DNA from: Acidimicrobiia bacterium
GTDB taxonomy: Bacteria > Actinomycetota > Acidimicrobiia > Acidimicrobiales > Hopanoidiivorantaceae
Length of the DNA: 10,841 bases
Direction of reading: 5' to 3'
NCBI GenBank assembly: GCA_020027305.1
Contig: JAHRAM010000196.1
Span: forward strand, 1 to 10,841
The position numbers and the translations under genes are program-made. The notes under the pieces were generated by a model. That model was not told the origin of the DNA, searched no databases, and saw nothing but the letters and a program-made list of their open reading frames with translations. Positions 1 to 5,527 of this stretch are shown here, piece after piece; the stretch's first letter is position 1; each line of letters starts with the position of its first letter.

Positions 1-561
1 AACACATCGTGTTATCAACTTTTCAAAGCGATTTATGAATGTTGCGTTCCAGTCATTGTGGCGGTCAACGACTTCTGCCTTGGCACTGGGATTGGAATCG
101 CTGGCGCAGCAGACATCGTGCTGGCAGCAGAAGGTGTGCAGTTTGGCTTGCCCGAAGTTGACAACGGAGCTTTAGGAGCAGCCACTCACTTAATGCGACT
201 TGTGCCGATGAAGCGAGTTCGCCAAATGCTCTACACTTGTGAGACCGCTCCAGCAGAAGAGTTGGCGCATTATGGCAGTGTTTATAAAGTTGTTGCTGGC
301 GATCAGTTGATGAGCGAGGCAAGAAAGGTGGCGACTGCCATTGCTGAAAAAGACCCATCAGTCATCCGCGTGGCAAAGCAATCTGTGAACGGAATCGACA
401 CCGTCGATATGGTTGATAGTTATCGCTATGAGCAAGGTTTCACATTTGAGTTGAACTTAATGGGTGCAGGCGATGCAGCCAGAGAAGCTTTTATGAAGGG
501 CAAACGCGAAAGTGCTCTAAAAGATAGCAAGGGTAACAAAGGTAGCGAAAAAAAGAAATAA
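1..561 (+). CDS. echA20: EchA20-like crotonase-family CoA hydrolase, 5' truncated by window edge
   Basis: The reading frame is open from base 1 and ends at TAA 559-561, so 186 residues are visible and roughly 60-70 N-terminal residues are missing. It has the crotonase core: KAIYECCVPVIVAVNDF, then GTGIGIAGAAD, FGLPEV, GALGAATHLMRLVP and a C-terminal YEQGFTFELNL segment. From memory these blocks match mycobacterial EchA20 better than ordinary enoyl-CoA hydratases. EchA20 belongs to the KstR2 regulon and hydrolyses a ring of the last bicyclic steroid intermediate (HIEC-CoA). Where hydratases have their first catalytic Glu (GGGxEL), this protein has Gly (GTGIGI); the second Glu (LPEV) is kept. 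That agrees with a hydrolase rather than a hydratase. The C-terminus ends in a Lys-rich tail. The next gene starts 16 bp downstream on the same strand, so an operon is likely. Crotonase fold is certain; the EchA20 assignment is good but rests on recalled sequence. Confidence 0.82.
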   Translation, partial: NTSCYQLFKAIYECCVPVIVAVNDFCLGTGIGIAGAADIVLAAEGVQFGLPEVDNGALGAATHLMRLVPMKRVRQMLYTCETAPAEELAHYGSVYKVVAGDQLMSEARKVATAIAEKDPSVIRVAKQSVNGIDTVDMVDSYRYEQGFTFELNLMGAGDAAREAFMKGKRESALKDSKGNKGSEKKK

Positions 562-577
562 AGCACACAAAAACAAC

Positions 578-1390
578 TTGAGGCTTGAAGGAAAAACTGC
601 AGTAATCACTGGCTCAGGTCTTGGCATCGGAAGAGGCATGTCTATCAAGTTTGCAAGTGAAGGGGCATCCATCGTTGTAAACGATTTAGACACAGAAGCA
701 GGAAAAGCAAACGCGAAAAAAACTGCTGAGGCCATTAAAGAAAAAGGCGGAAAAGCTGTAGTGGTGCTTGGCGACATTACTGAAAAAGAAAATGCTGTTG
801 CCACGGTTGAAAAATGCGTTGAAGAGTGGGGCAAGATTGACATTTTAATTAACAATGCTTGGGGTGGCGGGCAAATCTCTCGGCTGGAATGGAAAGGTGA
901 TGAAGAAATCGACCATGCATTCACAATCGGCCCTAAGGCTGCGTTTTGGACGATGATGGCAGCTTTCCCACATATGAAAAAAGCAAACGGCGGTTCCATC
1001 ATAAACTTTGGTTCACTAAATGGAGTAAACGCCCATGTGTTTACAGTTGATTACAACATGTGTAAGGAAGCAATTCGCTCACTCACCCGAACGGCTGCAG
1101 TTGAGTGGGGGAGGTTCAATATTCGGTGTAACGTGATTTGCCCGGCGGCAGCCACTGAATCTTATGAAGCCTTCAAAAGTGCTAACCCAGAAATCGCAGA
1201 GGTGATGCGGATGCAAAATCCGATGCAAAAAATGGGTGACCCTATTGAAGACATCGGCGGGGTAGCGCTGTTTTTGGCAACCGATGATTCAAAGTATCTA
1301 ACAGGCAATACCTTGTTTGTAGATGGCGGGAGCCATGTGAACGGGGTTTCATGGAAGCCAGAAATGCCCGAAGAACTGCCTGAAAAATAA
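578..1390 (+). CDS. Short-chain dehydrogenase/reductase, probable steroid/CoA-intermediate oxidoreductase
   Basis: A 270-residue SDR with a Rossmann fold. The start is TTG at 578: it gives the usual SDR opening MRLEGKTAVITG, it is the only start codon between the upstream in-frame stop (527-529) and the fold, and there is no clear Shine-Dalgarno. The nucleotide loop TGSGLGIG spans residues 11-18, Asp36 at the end of strand 2 favours NAD(H), and NNA is at 92-94 (followed by Trp95 rather than the usual Gly). The catalytic Ser146, Tyr159 and Lys163 are in place (YNMCK). The helix-4 Asn of classical SDRs appears replaced by Gly118 in TIGPKAAFW. It follows the EchA20-like gene by 16 bp. In Mycobacterium tuberculosis, echA20 also neighbours two SDR genes (Rv3548c, Rv3549c), which suggests a role in steroid ring C/D breakdown; the exact substrate cannot be read from sequence. 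Confidence 0.88.
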   Translation: MRLEGKTAVITGSGLGIGRGMSIKFASEGASIVVNDLDTEAGKANAKKTAEAIKEKGGKAVVVLGDITEKENAVATVEKCVEEWGKIDILINNAWGGGQISRLEWKGDEEIDHAFTIGPKAAFWTMMAAFPHMKKANGGSIINFGSLNGVNAHVFTVDYNMCKEAIRSLTRTAAVEWGRFNIRCNVICPAAATESYEAFKSANPEIAEVMRMQNPMQKMGDPIEDIGGVALFLATDDSKYLTGNTLFVDGGSHVNGVSWKPEMPEELPEK

Positions 1391-1556
1391 TTTGTTAAAA
1401 TCTTTCTTCCAAAAATTCCAAAAAAATTGACTTGACTGTCCTTTGTTAGCTTTAGGTGCTAAAAATATTTTCTATGCTGATTTTTTGCCTATTTTCTAAA
1501 AGCATTTTTTTCTTGATAAGCATTTGAAATAAGCATTTTGAACTGTCATTTTTTTA
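1391..1556. other. Convergent intergenic region with AAGCATTT copies, no strong terminator
   Basis: This 166-bp AT-rich gap separates the ends of the SDR gene (+) and ribA (-). It contains three copies of AAGCATTT at 1500-1507, 1518-1525 and 1531-1538, a weak TTAGC/GCTAA stem (1446-1450 with 1458-1462, 7-nt loop) and several T runs (for example 1505-1511 and 1549-1555). None forms a convincing GC-rich hairpin followed by U residues, although both convergent transcripts presumably end here. I see no open frame worth calling. Confidence 0.4.
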
Positions 1557-2210
1557 TCAGAGATTACCCAAAAGGTGCCCCAAGCGGTCGCGCTTGGTTT
1601 TTAGGTAATCTAAGTTTTCATCTGTTGGCGGCATTTCTAGGGGAATCCGCTCAGCCAATGTAATGCCATATTGTTCTAGCTGTAGCTTTTCTGGGTTGTT
1701 GGTTAACAGCCTGATTTCTAAAAATTCCAAATCAGCAAGAATTTCTGCCGCTGCTTCGTATGTGCGCCCATCTTCTGAAAATCCTTGCACTAAGTTAGCA
1801 TCCACTGTGTCGTGTCCTTCTTCATCTTGAAGGTGATATGCCTCAATCTTTTTCGCCAAACCAATTCCACGCCCCTCTTGGCGTAAGTAAATAAGTATCC
1901 CAGCACCTTCTTCACTAATCAAAGACAGAGAAGAATGAAGTTGCTGCCCGCAATCACATCGGGTAGATAAAAATACATCGCCCGTCAAGCACTCTGAATG
2001 AATTCGAACCAGCGGTGGTGTTTTAGGTTTGCCCATAACGCACACAAAGTGAGCAGCATCATTAACAAAGTGCGAGGCATCATTATTTTGACTTACCTTA
2101 TTCAAATCGCCATTATCTAATTCTGGCAAATAAGTATGAACGGTAAAGACCCCATAGTCTGTAGGGAGCCTTGCCGAACTTGTTCGTTTAAGTGAGTGAT
2201 TTTCAGCCAT
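1557..2210 (-). CDS. ribA: GTP cyclohydrolase II (riboflavin biosynthesis)
   Basis: A cytoplasmic enzyme that opens GTP to 2,5-diamino-6-ribosylamino-4-pyrimidinone 5'-phosphate, the first step of riboflavin synthesis. The 217-residue protein has the zinc site SECLTGDVFLSTRCDCG with Cys74, Cys85 and Cys87, the GTP-binding loop YLRQEGRGIGL (108-118), DTVDAN (134-139), Asp147 and Arg149 at the positions of the E. coli catalytic Asp126/Arg128, and LLTNNPEK near the C-terminus. It stands alone, not fused to the RibB (DHBP synthase) domain. It is about 20 residues longer than E. coli RibA because of extra sequence around residues 31-54 that contains a duplicated heptapeptide (NDASHFV-NDAAHFV, residues 43-56). 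All catalytic residues lie after this insert, so the enzyme should be active. The ATG start has no obvious Shine-Dalgarno, and I see no FMN-riboswitch core upstream. Confidence 0.95.
   Translation of the reverse strand: MAENHSLKRTSSARLPTDYGVFTVHTYLPELDNGDLNKVSQNNDASHFVNDAAHFVCVMGKPKTPPLVRIHSECLTGDVFLSTRCDCGQQLHSSLSLISEEGAGILIYLRQEGRGIGLAKKIEAYHLQDEEGHDTVDANLVQGFSEDGRTYEAAAEILADLEFLEIRLLTNNPEKLQLEQYGITLAERIPLEMPPTDENLDYLKTKRDRLGHLLGNL
2044..2085 (-). repeat. 21-bp tandem duplication inside ribA
   Basis: Two adjacent 21-bp units (2044-2064 and 2065-2085) match at 18 of 21 positions. On the coding strand they encode consecutive heptapeptides NDASHFV and NDAAHFV (residues 43-56) in the N-terminal part of GTP cyclohydrolase II, before the zinc-binding cysteines. 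Because the unit is a multiple of three the frame is kept. The second copy aligns with the normal strand preceding the zinc site (HFVCVMG, compare E. coli HVALVYG), so the first copy is the likely insertion. Confidence 0.85.
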
Positions 2211-2346
2211 ATTTATTTCTAGCTATGAATAAATTTAACAGCTAAAAAATTATTGCCCGAAATTTATTTCACGCATTTATTTTTACACATTATTTTGAAG
2301 GCATTGACTTTGCGATTATCATCTAATCTCTCGCCCTCTAATTGGT

Positions 2347-2376
2347 AGGGCAAGCGTCTAAATAAAGACATGCCCT
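2347..2376. other. Imperfect inverted repeat, possible terminator or regulatory hairpin
   Basis: AGGGCA (2347-2352) pairs with TGCCCT (2371-2376), and inside it GTCT (2356-2359) pairs with AGAC (2366-2369) around an AAATAA loop, with a small asymmetric bulge between the stems. It lies between the WXG-like gene and ribA, about 40 bp beyond the WXG-like stop on the - strand. There is no U-run after it on either strand, so a classic intrinsic terminator is not supported; an attenuating hairpin or a protein-binding palindrome is possible. Confidence 0.4.
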
Positions 2377-2415
2377 TATTGCGCAGCCAATTGCTAGACA
2401 ACAATCTTGATTCAA

Positions 2416-2913
2416 TCAATTTGGCAAAATGGAAGAGTCGGCTTCTTCAAACCCACGGGCTACTCGCTGGGTAGCGCTCCCGATTTGTTCATAGGTGTTT
2501 TTCAAGTTTTGCATGGCTGGCAAGAACTGCCCGCCGATGATTTCTTGTTCATAAGCCGATACAAATGCAGATAGTTTTGCCTTGAAGTCTTGTGATGTTG
2601 AATTCAACGACTCCAACACTCGATTTAAGTTAACTTGAAGTTGGGCTTCAGCTTGCTCAACTACAGCATGTGCTTTTCCACTCCATTGAACAGATTCAAA
2701 GACCCCTCGCATTTGCTGTGCTTGAGCTTGGCACTCGCCTGCCTTTGCCTGAATGTGTGAAATGAGTGCATTGCTGAGTGCCCCATATTCTCCACTCTGT
2801 GATTTGGCAAATGCTGAAACTTCCGTTCCGCGTGCCAATGTCTCAGAGCCAGCGGTTATGAATCTCGCGCCAGCTGTTTGCATTTCACCTGTGTTTCCTC
2901 CGATTAGTCCCAT
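2416..2913 (-). CDS. Small helical protein with a WXG100-like centre
   Basis: A 165-residue hypothetical protein. Its start is well supported: AGGAGA (plus-strand 2920-2925) lies 6 nt before the ATG. The composition (Ala, Gln, Glu, Ser; almost no Pro) predicts long amphipathic helices. WSG at residues 77-79 sits between two helical stretches of about 35-40 residues, the layout of WXG100 (ESAT-6-like) proteins, which are substrates of type VII secretion. It is longer than the usual ~100 residues: about 45 residues precede the expected first helix, and a further amphipathic helix follows to residue 160. A standard YxxxD/E export motif is not present; FEEAD (155-159) is only similar. No signal peptide or membrane segment is seen. 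There are no ESX components in the window. It precedes ribA on the same strand by 205 bp, with no evidence of a functional link. It might be a WXG relative or simply a coiled-coil protein. Confidence 0.7.
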   Translation of the reverse strand: MGLIGGNTGEMQTAGARFITAGSETLARGTEVSAFAKSQSGEYGALSNALISHIQAKAGECQAQAQQMRGVFESVQWSGKAHAVVEQAEAQLQVNLNRVLESLNSTSQDFKAKLSAFVSAYEQEIIGGQFLPAMQNLKNTYEQIGSATQRVARGFEEADSSILPN

Positions 2914-3240
2914 TTTGGTTCTCCTTTTCTTTAATGGTTTTTACTTAATTGTCTTTTTTGTTGTTTGGTTATTTGACTGTTGTTTAATGATTGTTGTTTT
3001 GTTATTTGATTGTGATAGATATTTGAAAGGCAACGAATAGATAAAAAAGATTACCCTACGACATATAAAAATAAATAACACCACTTTTTCAGCTTTGACT
3101 TTTTATATAGCCACTTATTTCACTAAGCTCAATAAAAAGCGTATCAACGGAAGTTAACTCAGAAATAACACAATTAAAACAAGCCAAATAAACAACTAAA
3201 AACTCAAAAACTAAACGAAAAGACAGGAGAAAGTAGAAAA
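2914..3240. promoter_or_regulatory. Divergent intergenic region between the WXG-like gene and the SDR-P450 operon
   Basis: This 327-bp gene-free stretch is strongly strand-biased: its left part is T/G-rich and its right part A-rich, so both outgoing transcripts would have A-rich, U-poor leaders. The best minus-strand promoter is TTGAGC (plus-strand 3127-3132 as GCTCAA), a 17-bp spacer, and TATATA (3104-3109); it would give the WXG-like mRNA a leader of about 185 nt. For the + operon a TTGACT occurs at 3095-3100, but the best -10 (TATTTC, 3116-3121) is only 15 bp away, so that promoter is doubtful. AGGAGA at 3225-3230 is the Shine-Dalgarno for the SDR gene, with 10-nt spacing. Confidence 0.45.
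2958..3012 (-). repeat. 22-bp direct repeat in the leader of the WXG-like gene
   Basis: Two 22-bp copies (2958-2979 and 2991-3012) match at 20 of 22 positions and lie 33 bp apart start to start. On the - strand they form A/C-rich RNA in the 5' leader of the WXG-like gene, without obvious secondary structure. They may be tandem-duplication debris or an unstructured leader element. Confidence 0.7.
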
Positions 3241-4056
3241 ATGAACCGATTAGAAGGAAAAATCGCCATAATCACTGGCGCTGCCAGAGGGCAAGGCGAA
3301 TCAGAAGCCCGTTTATTTGCTAAAGAGGGCGCTAAAGTTGTGCTTGCCGACAGATTAGATGAAGAAGGTCAGGCTGTAGCTGATGAAATTAACAAAGATG
3401 TAGGCGATGGCACTGCCATTTATCTCCATTTAGACATCAGCAAAGAAGAAGAGTGGGGGTCAGCTATTGAAACAACCATAAAAACATTTGGTAACCCTAC
3501 AGTGCTTGTGAACAACGCTGCAGTTTTGCGCCCAAAATCAATTGCTGATACCAGTGTAGATGACTATATGTTTACTTTCAAGGTTAACCAGCTTGGTACA
3601 TTTTTGGGGATGAAGGCAGTTCATGCCCCAATGTTGGAAGCTGGAGGAGGATCCATTGTGAACATCTCATCCATTGATGGGCTTAAATCTGCTAACGGCC
3701 TCATCAGTTATAGTGCCTCTAAGTTTGCTATCAGGGGAATGACAAAGACAGCAGCCATTGAGTGGGGGCATAGCAATATTCGGGTGAACTCTATTCACCC
3801 AGGTGGCATCAACACCATTATGGGCAACCCTTCACAAAACGAAATGGCTGAAACGATGCCATATAAAATGCATCCCATCCCCAGAATCGGTAAACCCGAA
3901 GAAGTGGCAAACGCTGTTCTATTTTTAGCAAGTGATGAAGCCTCATATATAACTGGCGCAGAGTTGTCAGTTGATGGTGGTTGGCGTGCTGGTGAAATCA
4001 TACAGGGGTTGCCAGGCGTGAAAGAATTTGAAACTGGCTATATGTACGGGCAGTAA
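3241..4056 (+). CDS. Classical SDR, 3-alpha/20-beta-hydroxysteroid dehydrogenase-like
   Basis: A 271-residue NAD-dependent alcohol/ketone oxidoreductase. The ATG is preceded by AGGAGA at 3225-3230. Motifs are complete: TGAARGQG (12-19), Asp37 indicating NAD(H) preference, NNAA (91-94), catalytic Asn116, Ser144, Tyr157 and Lys161 (YSASK), and the RVNSIHPGGINT block after the active site. The stretch around the active site (GSIVNISS, AIEWGHSNIRVNSIHPG) resembles actinobacterial 3-alpha,20-beta-hydroxysteroid dehydrogenase as I remember it, but close SDR relatives act on many substrates. It ends with an extra 20-residue tail (EIIQGLPG to YMYGQ) beyond the usual VDGGW block. It heads a run of four + strand genes, 77 bp before the P450, and probably oxidises or reduces a hydroxyl on the same lipid. 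Confidence 0.9.
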   Translation: MNRLEGKIAIITGAARGQGESEARLFAKEGAKVVLADRLDEEGQAVADEINKDVGDGTAIYLHLDISKEEEWGSAIETTIKTFGNPTVLVNNAAVLRPKSIADTSVDDYMFTFKVNQLGTFLGMKAVHAPMLEAGGGSIVNISSIDGLKSANGLISYSASKFAIRGMTKTAAIEWGHSNIRVNSIHPGGINTIMGNPSQNEMAETMPYKMHPIPRIGKPEEVANAVLFLASDEASYITGAELSVDGGWRAGEIIQGLPGVKEFETGYMYGQ

Positions 4057-4098
4057 GAAAAGAAAAAGTAGCAGCTAGGCAAAAAGCACAAAAAAGCT

Positions 4099-4126
4099 CA
4101 GATTCTAAATCCCAGATTCCAAAGTC
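4099..4126 (+). repeat. Degenerate 14-bp tandem repeat ahead of the P450 gene
   Basis: CAGATTCTAAATCC (4099-4112) is followed directly by CAGATTCCAAAGTC (4113-4126), 11 of 14 identical, ending 7 bp before the P450 start. No Shine-Dalgarno is visible in or after it, so the P450 must be initiated from an A-rich leader or by coupling to the SDR gene. Confidence 0.55.
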
Positions 4127-4133
4127 TAAAGTC

Positions 4134-5375
4134 ATGTCCCTTCAGACACAGAAAGAAATTTCTGACGACAACAATCAAGCTAGAGACACTACGAAAATCA
4201 ACCTGCTAGATGGCAATTTATATGTTGACCCTTATGATACTTACAAATGGCTGAGAGATAATGCTCCGTGTTATTATGATGAGGTTCAAAAGACTTGGGG
4301 TATCTCTCGCTATGAAGACATAGTTGCCGTAGAAAAAAACGCAAAGATATATTCTTCGTCTTCTGGCAGTCGTCCACGCATTGATTCTGCTGACACAATG
4401 ATAAACAAAGATGACCCAGAGCATCAAACTCAGCGACGTCTGGTAGCAAGAAAATTTACCCCTAGGGCAGTTAAAGAATTAGAAGCACACATAAAAAATC
4501 ATGTTCAGCATTTGATTGACAATGTGAAAGATAAAGGTGGCTGTGAGGTCATAAAAGATTTGGCAGCCCCGCTTCCAGCAAACATCATTTCTGAAAAGTT
4601 AGGTTTTCCTAAAGAGCTTTGGCCAAAATGCCAATGGGTTGCAGAGATAACAATGAGTGAGGCTGGGCAATACCATCTTGACGGAAGCGACCGAAATGAT
4701 TTACAAACAGAATCTATCGATGCAATATTGTGGTTTGCTGGTGAGTGTGTAGAAATTATGAACCAGCGAAGGAAGGAGCCAAAAGATGACCTTATCTCAA
4801 CTTGGGTTCATGCTGAAGTAGATGGAAAGAAAATGACAGATGATGAAATTGTTCAAGAGGCGCTTTTGCTTTTGGATGGGGGAGCAGAAACCACAAGAAC
4901 AGTTATCGGTGCAATTTGTTATGAGCTAATTCGTCACCCCGACCAACGAGATATATTAAAAAACGACCCTTCAATTATAAGAGAGACAGGAGTGGAAGAA
5001 TTCATCCGTTTCGTTACGCCCATATTGAATATGAGAAGAACGACAACTGCGGACCATGAGCTACATGGCGAACAAATATCAGCAGGTGATGAAATTTTGT
5101 TGATGTATGGTTCTGCCAATCGGGATGAGCGGGTGTTTGACAACCCAGACACATTTGATGTTAAACGTGAGCATAACAATCACGTGGCATTTGGTTTTGG
5201 CACGCACTTTTGTTTGGGGGCAAGTTTGGCTCGCTTGGAAATCGCCATAATGTTTGAAGAACTGCTTACCCAATTACCAGATATGAAGTTAGTATCAGAT
5301 GCACCTGATGACTTGCCAAAAATATTGCCATCAGCATTTGCTAGAGCCTATGACAAAATCCCGGTAAAATTTTAA
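4134..5375 (+). CDS. Cytochrome P450, CYP142-like (sterol side-chain hydroxylase type)
   Basis: A 413-residue soluble bacterial P450 with no membrane anchor. Key elements: the I-helix LLLLDGGAETTR with GGAETT at 249-254, ExxR at Glu289-Arg292 (EEFIR), and the haem loop FGFGTHFCLGASLAR with the proximal ligand Cys360. Several blocks match M. tuberculosis CYP142 from memory: LLDGNLYVDP near the N-terminus, KDDPEHQTQRRLV (92-104), CEVIKDLAAPLP (137-148), EVDGKKMTDDEIVQEALLLL and SAN-DE-VF before the haem loop. CYP142 enzymes hydroxylate the terminal carbon of the cholesterol side chain using ferredoxin-delivered electrons. A steroid or isoprenoid side chain is therefore the leading substrate, but related CYPs differ in substrate. 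No ferredoxin is encoded in the window. The ATG at 4134 has no visible Shine-Dalgarno. The stop codon lies in the first unit of a 12-bp repeat array; the next gene begins 152 bp on. Confidence 0.93.
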   Translation: MSLQTQKEISDDNNQARDTTKINLLDGNLYVDPYDTYKWLRDNAPCYYDEVQKTWGISRYEDIVAVEKNAKIYSSSSGSRPRIDSADTMINKDDPEHQTQRRLVARKFTPRAVKELEAHIKNHVQHLIDNVKDKGGCEVIKDLAAPLPANIISEKLGFPKELWPKCQWVAEITMSEAGQYHLDGSDRNDLQTESIDAILWFAGECVEIMNQRRKEPKDDLISTWVHAEVDGKKMTDDEIVQEALLLLDGGAETTRTVIGAICYELIRHPDQRDILKNDPSIIRETGVEEFIRFVTPILNMRRTTTADHELHGEQISAGDEILLMYGSANRDERVFDNPDTFDVKREHNNHVAFGFGTHFCLGASLARLEIAIMFEELLTQLPDMKLVSDAPDDLPKILPSAFARAYDKIPVKF

Positions 5376-5435
5376 GTAGAATTTTAGGTAAAATTTTAAG
5401 TAGAATTTTAGGCAAAATTTTAAGCGGGGTTTTAA
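5364..5435 (+). repeat. Six tandem 12-bp units starting at the P450 stop codon
   Basis: The units run without gaps: GTAAAATTTTAA, GTAGAATTTTAG, GTAAAATTTTAA, GTAGAATTTTAG, GCAAAATTTTAA and GCGGGGTTTTAA. The first is the final three codons of the P450 (Val-Lys-Phe) plus its TAA. Units 1-4 form two exact 24-bp dimers, so duplication probably went from 12 to 24 bp. In the P450 frame each unit ends in TAA or TAG, giving six consecutive in-frame stops. Each A-rich unit contains the palindrome AAAATTTT. The function is unknown; slippage origin is the simplest view. Confidence 0.93.
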
Positions 5436-5460
5436 AAAAGAGGCGACCTCAAAAAGAAAA

Positions 5461-5517
5461 CAAAGAAGAATAAAGAGAGCAAAGAAGAATAAAGAAAGTA
5501 AAGACAACTAAAGAAAG
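5461..5517 (+). repeat. Three tandem 19-bp purine-rich units ahead of the DUF1214-like gene
   Basis: Units at 5461-5479 (CAAAGAAGAATAAAGAGAG), 5480-5498 (one mismatch from the first) and 5499-5517 (more diverged) are contiguous. They are almost free of C and T. The third unit runs into AAGGAA (5515-5520), the likely Shine-Dalgarno 7 nt before the GTG start at 5528. An unstructured, ribosome-friendly leader is a plausible role. Confidence 0.85.
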
Positions 5518-5527
5518 GAACAAAAAA

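Noticed and set aside
1..13. Inverted repeat AACAC-N3-GTGTT at the left edge, somewhat like a TetR-family operator
   Set aside because: It lies inside the crotonase coding sequence, and its spacing does not match the KstR or KstR2 motifs I know; chance is likely.
517..1002. 161-codon - strand open frame antisense to the first SDR
   Set aside because: The + strand frame encodes a complete SDR with all motifs; the antisense product has no recognisable domain.
2211..2415. FMN riboswitch upstream of ribA
   Set aside because: The conserved RFN-element core sequences are not visible on the - strand, and the region is AT-rich with one unrelated hairpin.
2407..2419. TTGATT-C-AATCAA palindrome over the WXG-like stop codon
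   Set aside because: A short AT-rich palindrome is expected by chance at this composition, and nothing else supports a function.
2753..3040. 95-codon + strand open frame over the WXG-like gene start and its leader
   Set aside because: It is mostly antisense to the well-supported - strand gene, its tail is low-complexity hydrophobic sequence from T-rich DNA, and it has no supporting start context.
3140..3170. AAC...GTT arrangement upstream of the second SDR as a KstR operator
   Set aside because: The half-sites are 4 bp apart instead of the expected 2, and the flanks do not match. No convincing KstR or KstR2 site was found in the window.
5364..5517. Repeat arrays that could be mistaken for a CRISPR
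   Set aside because: The 12- and 19-bp units are contiguous without unique spacers, and no cas genes are present.
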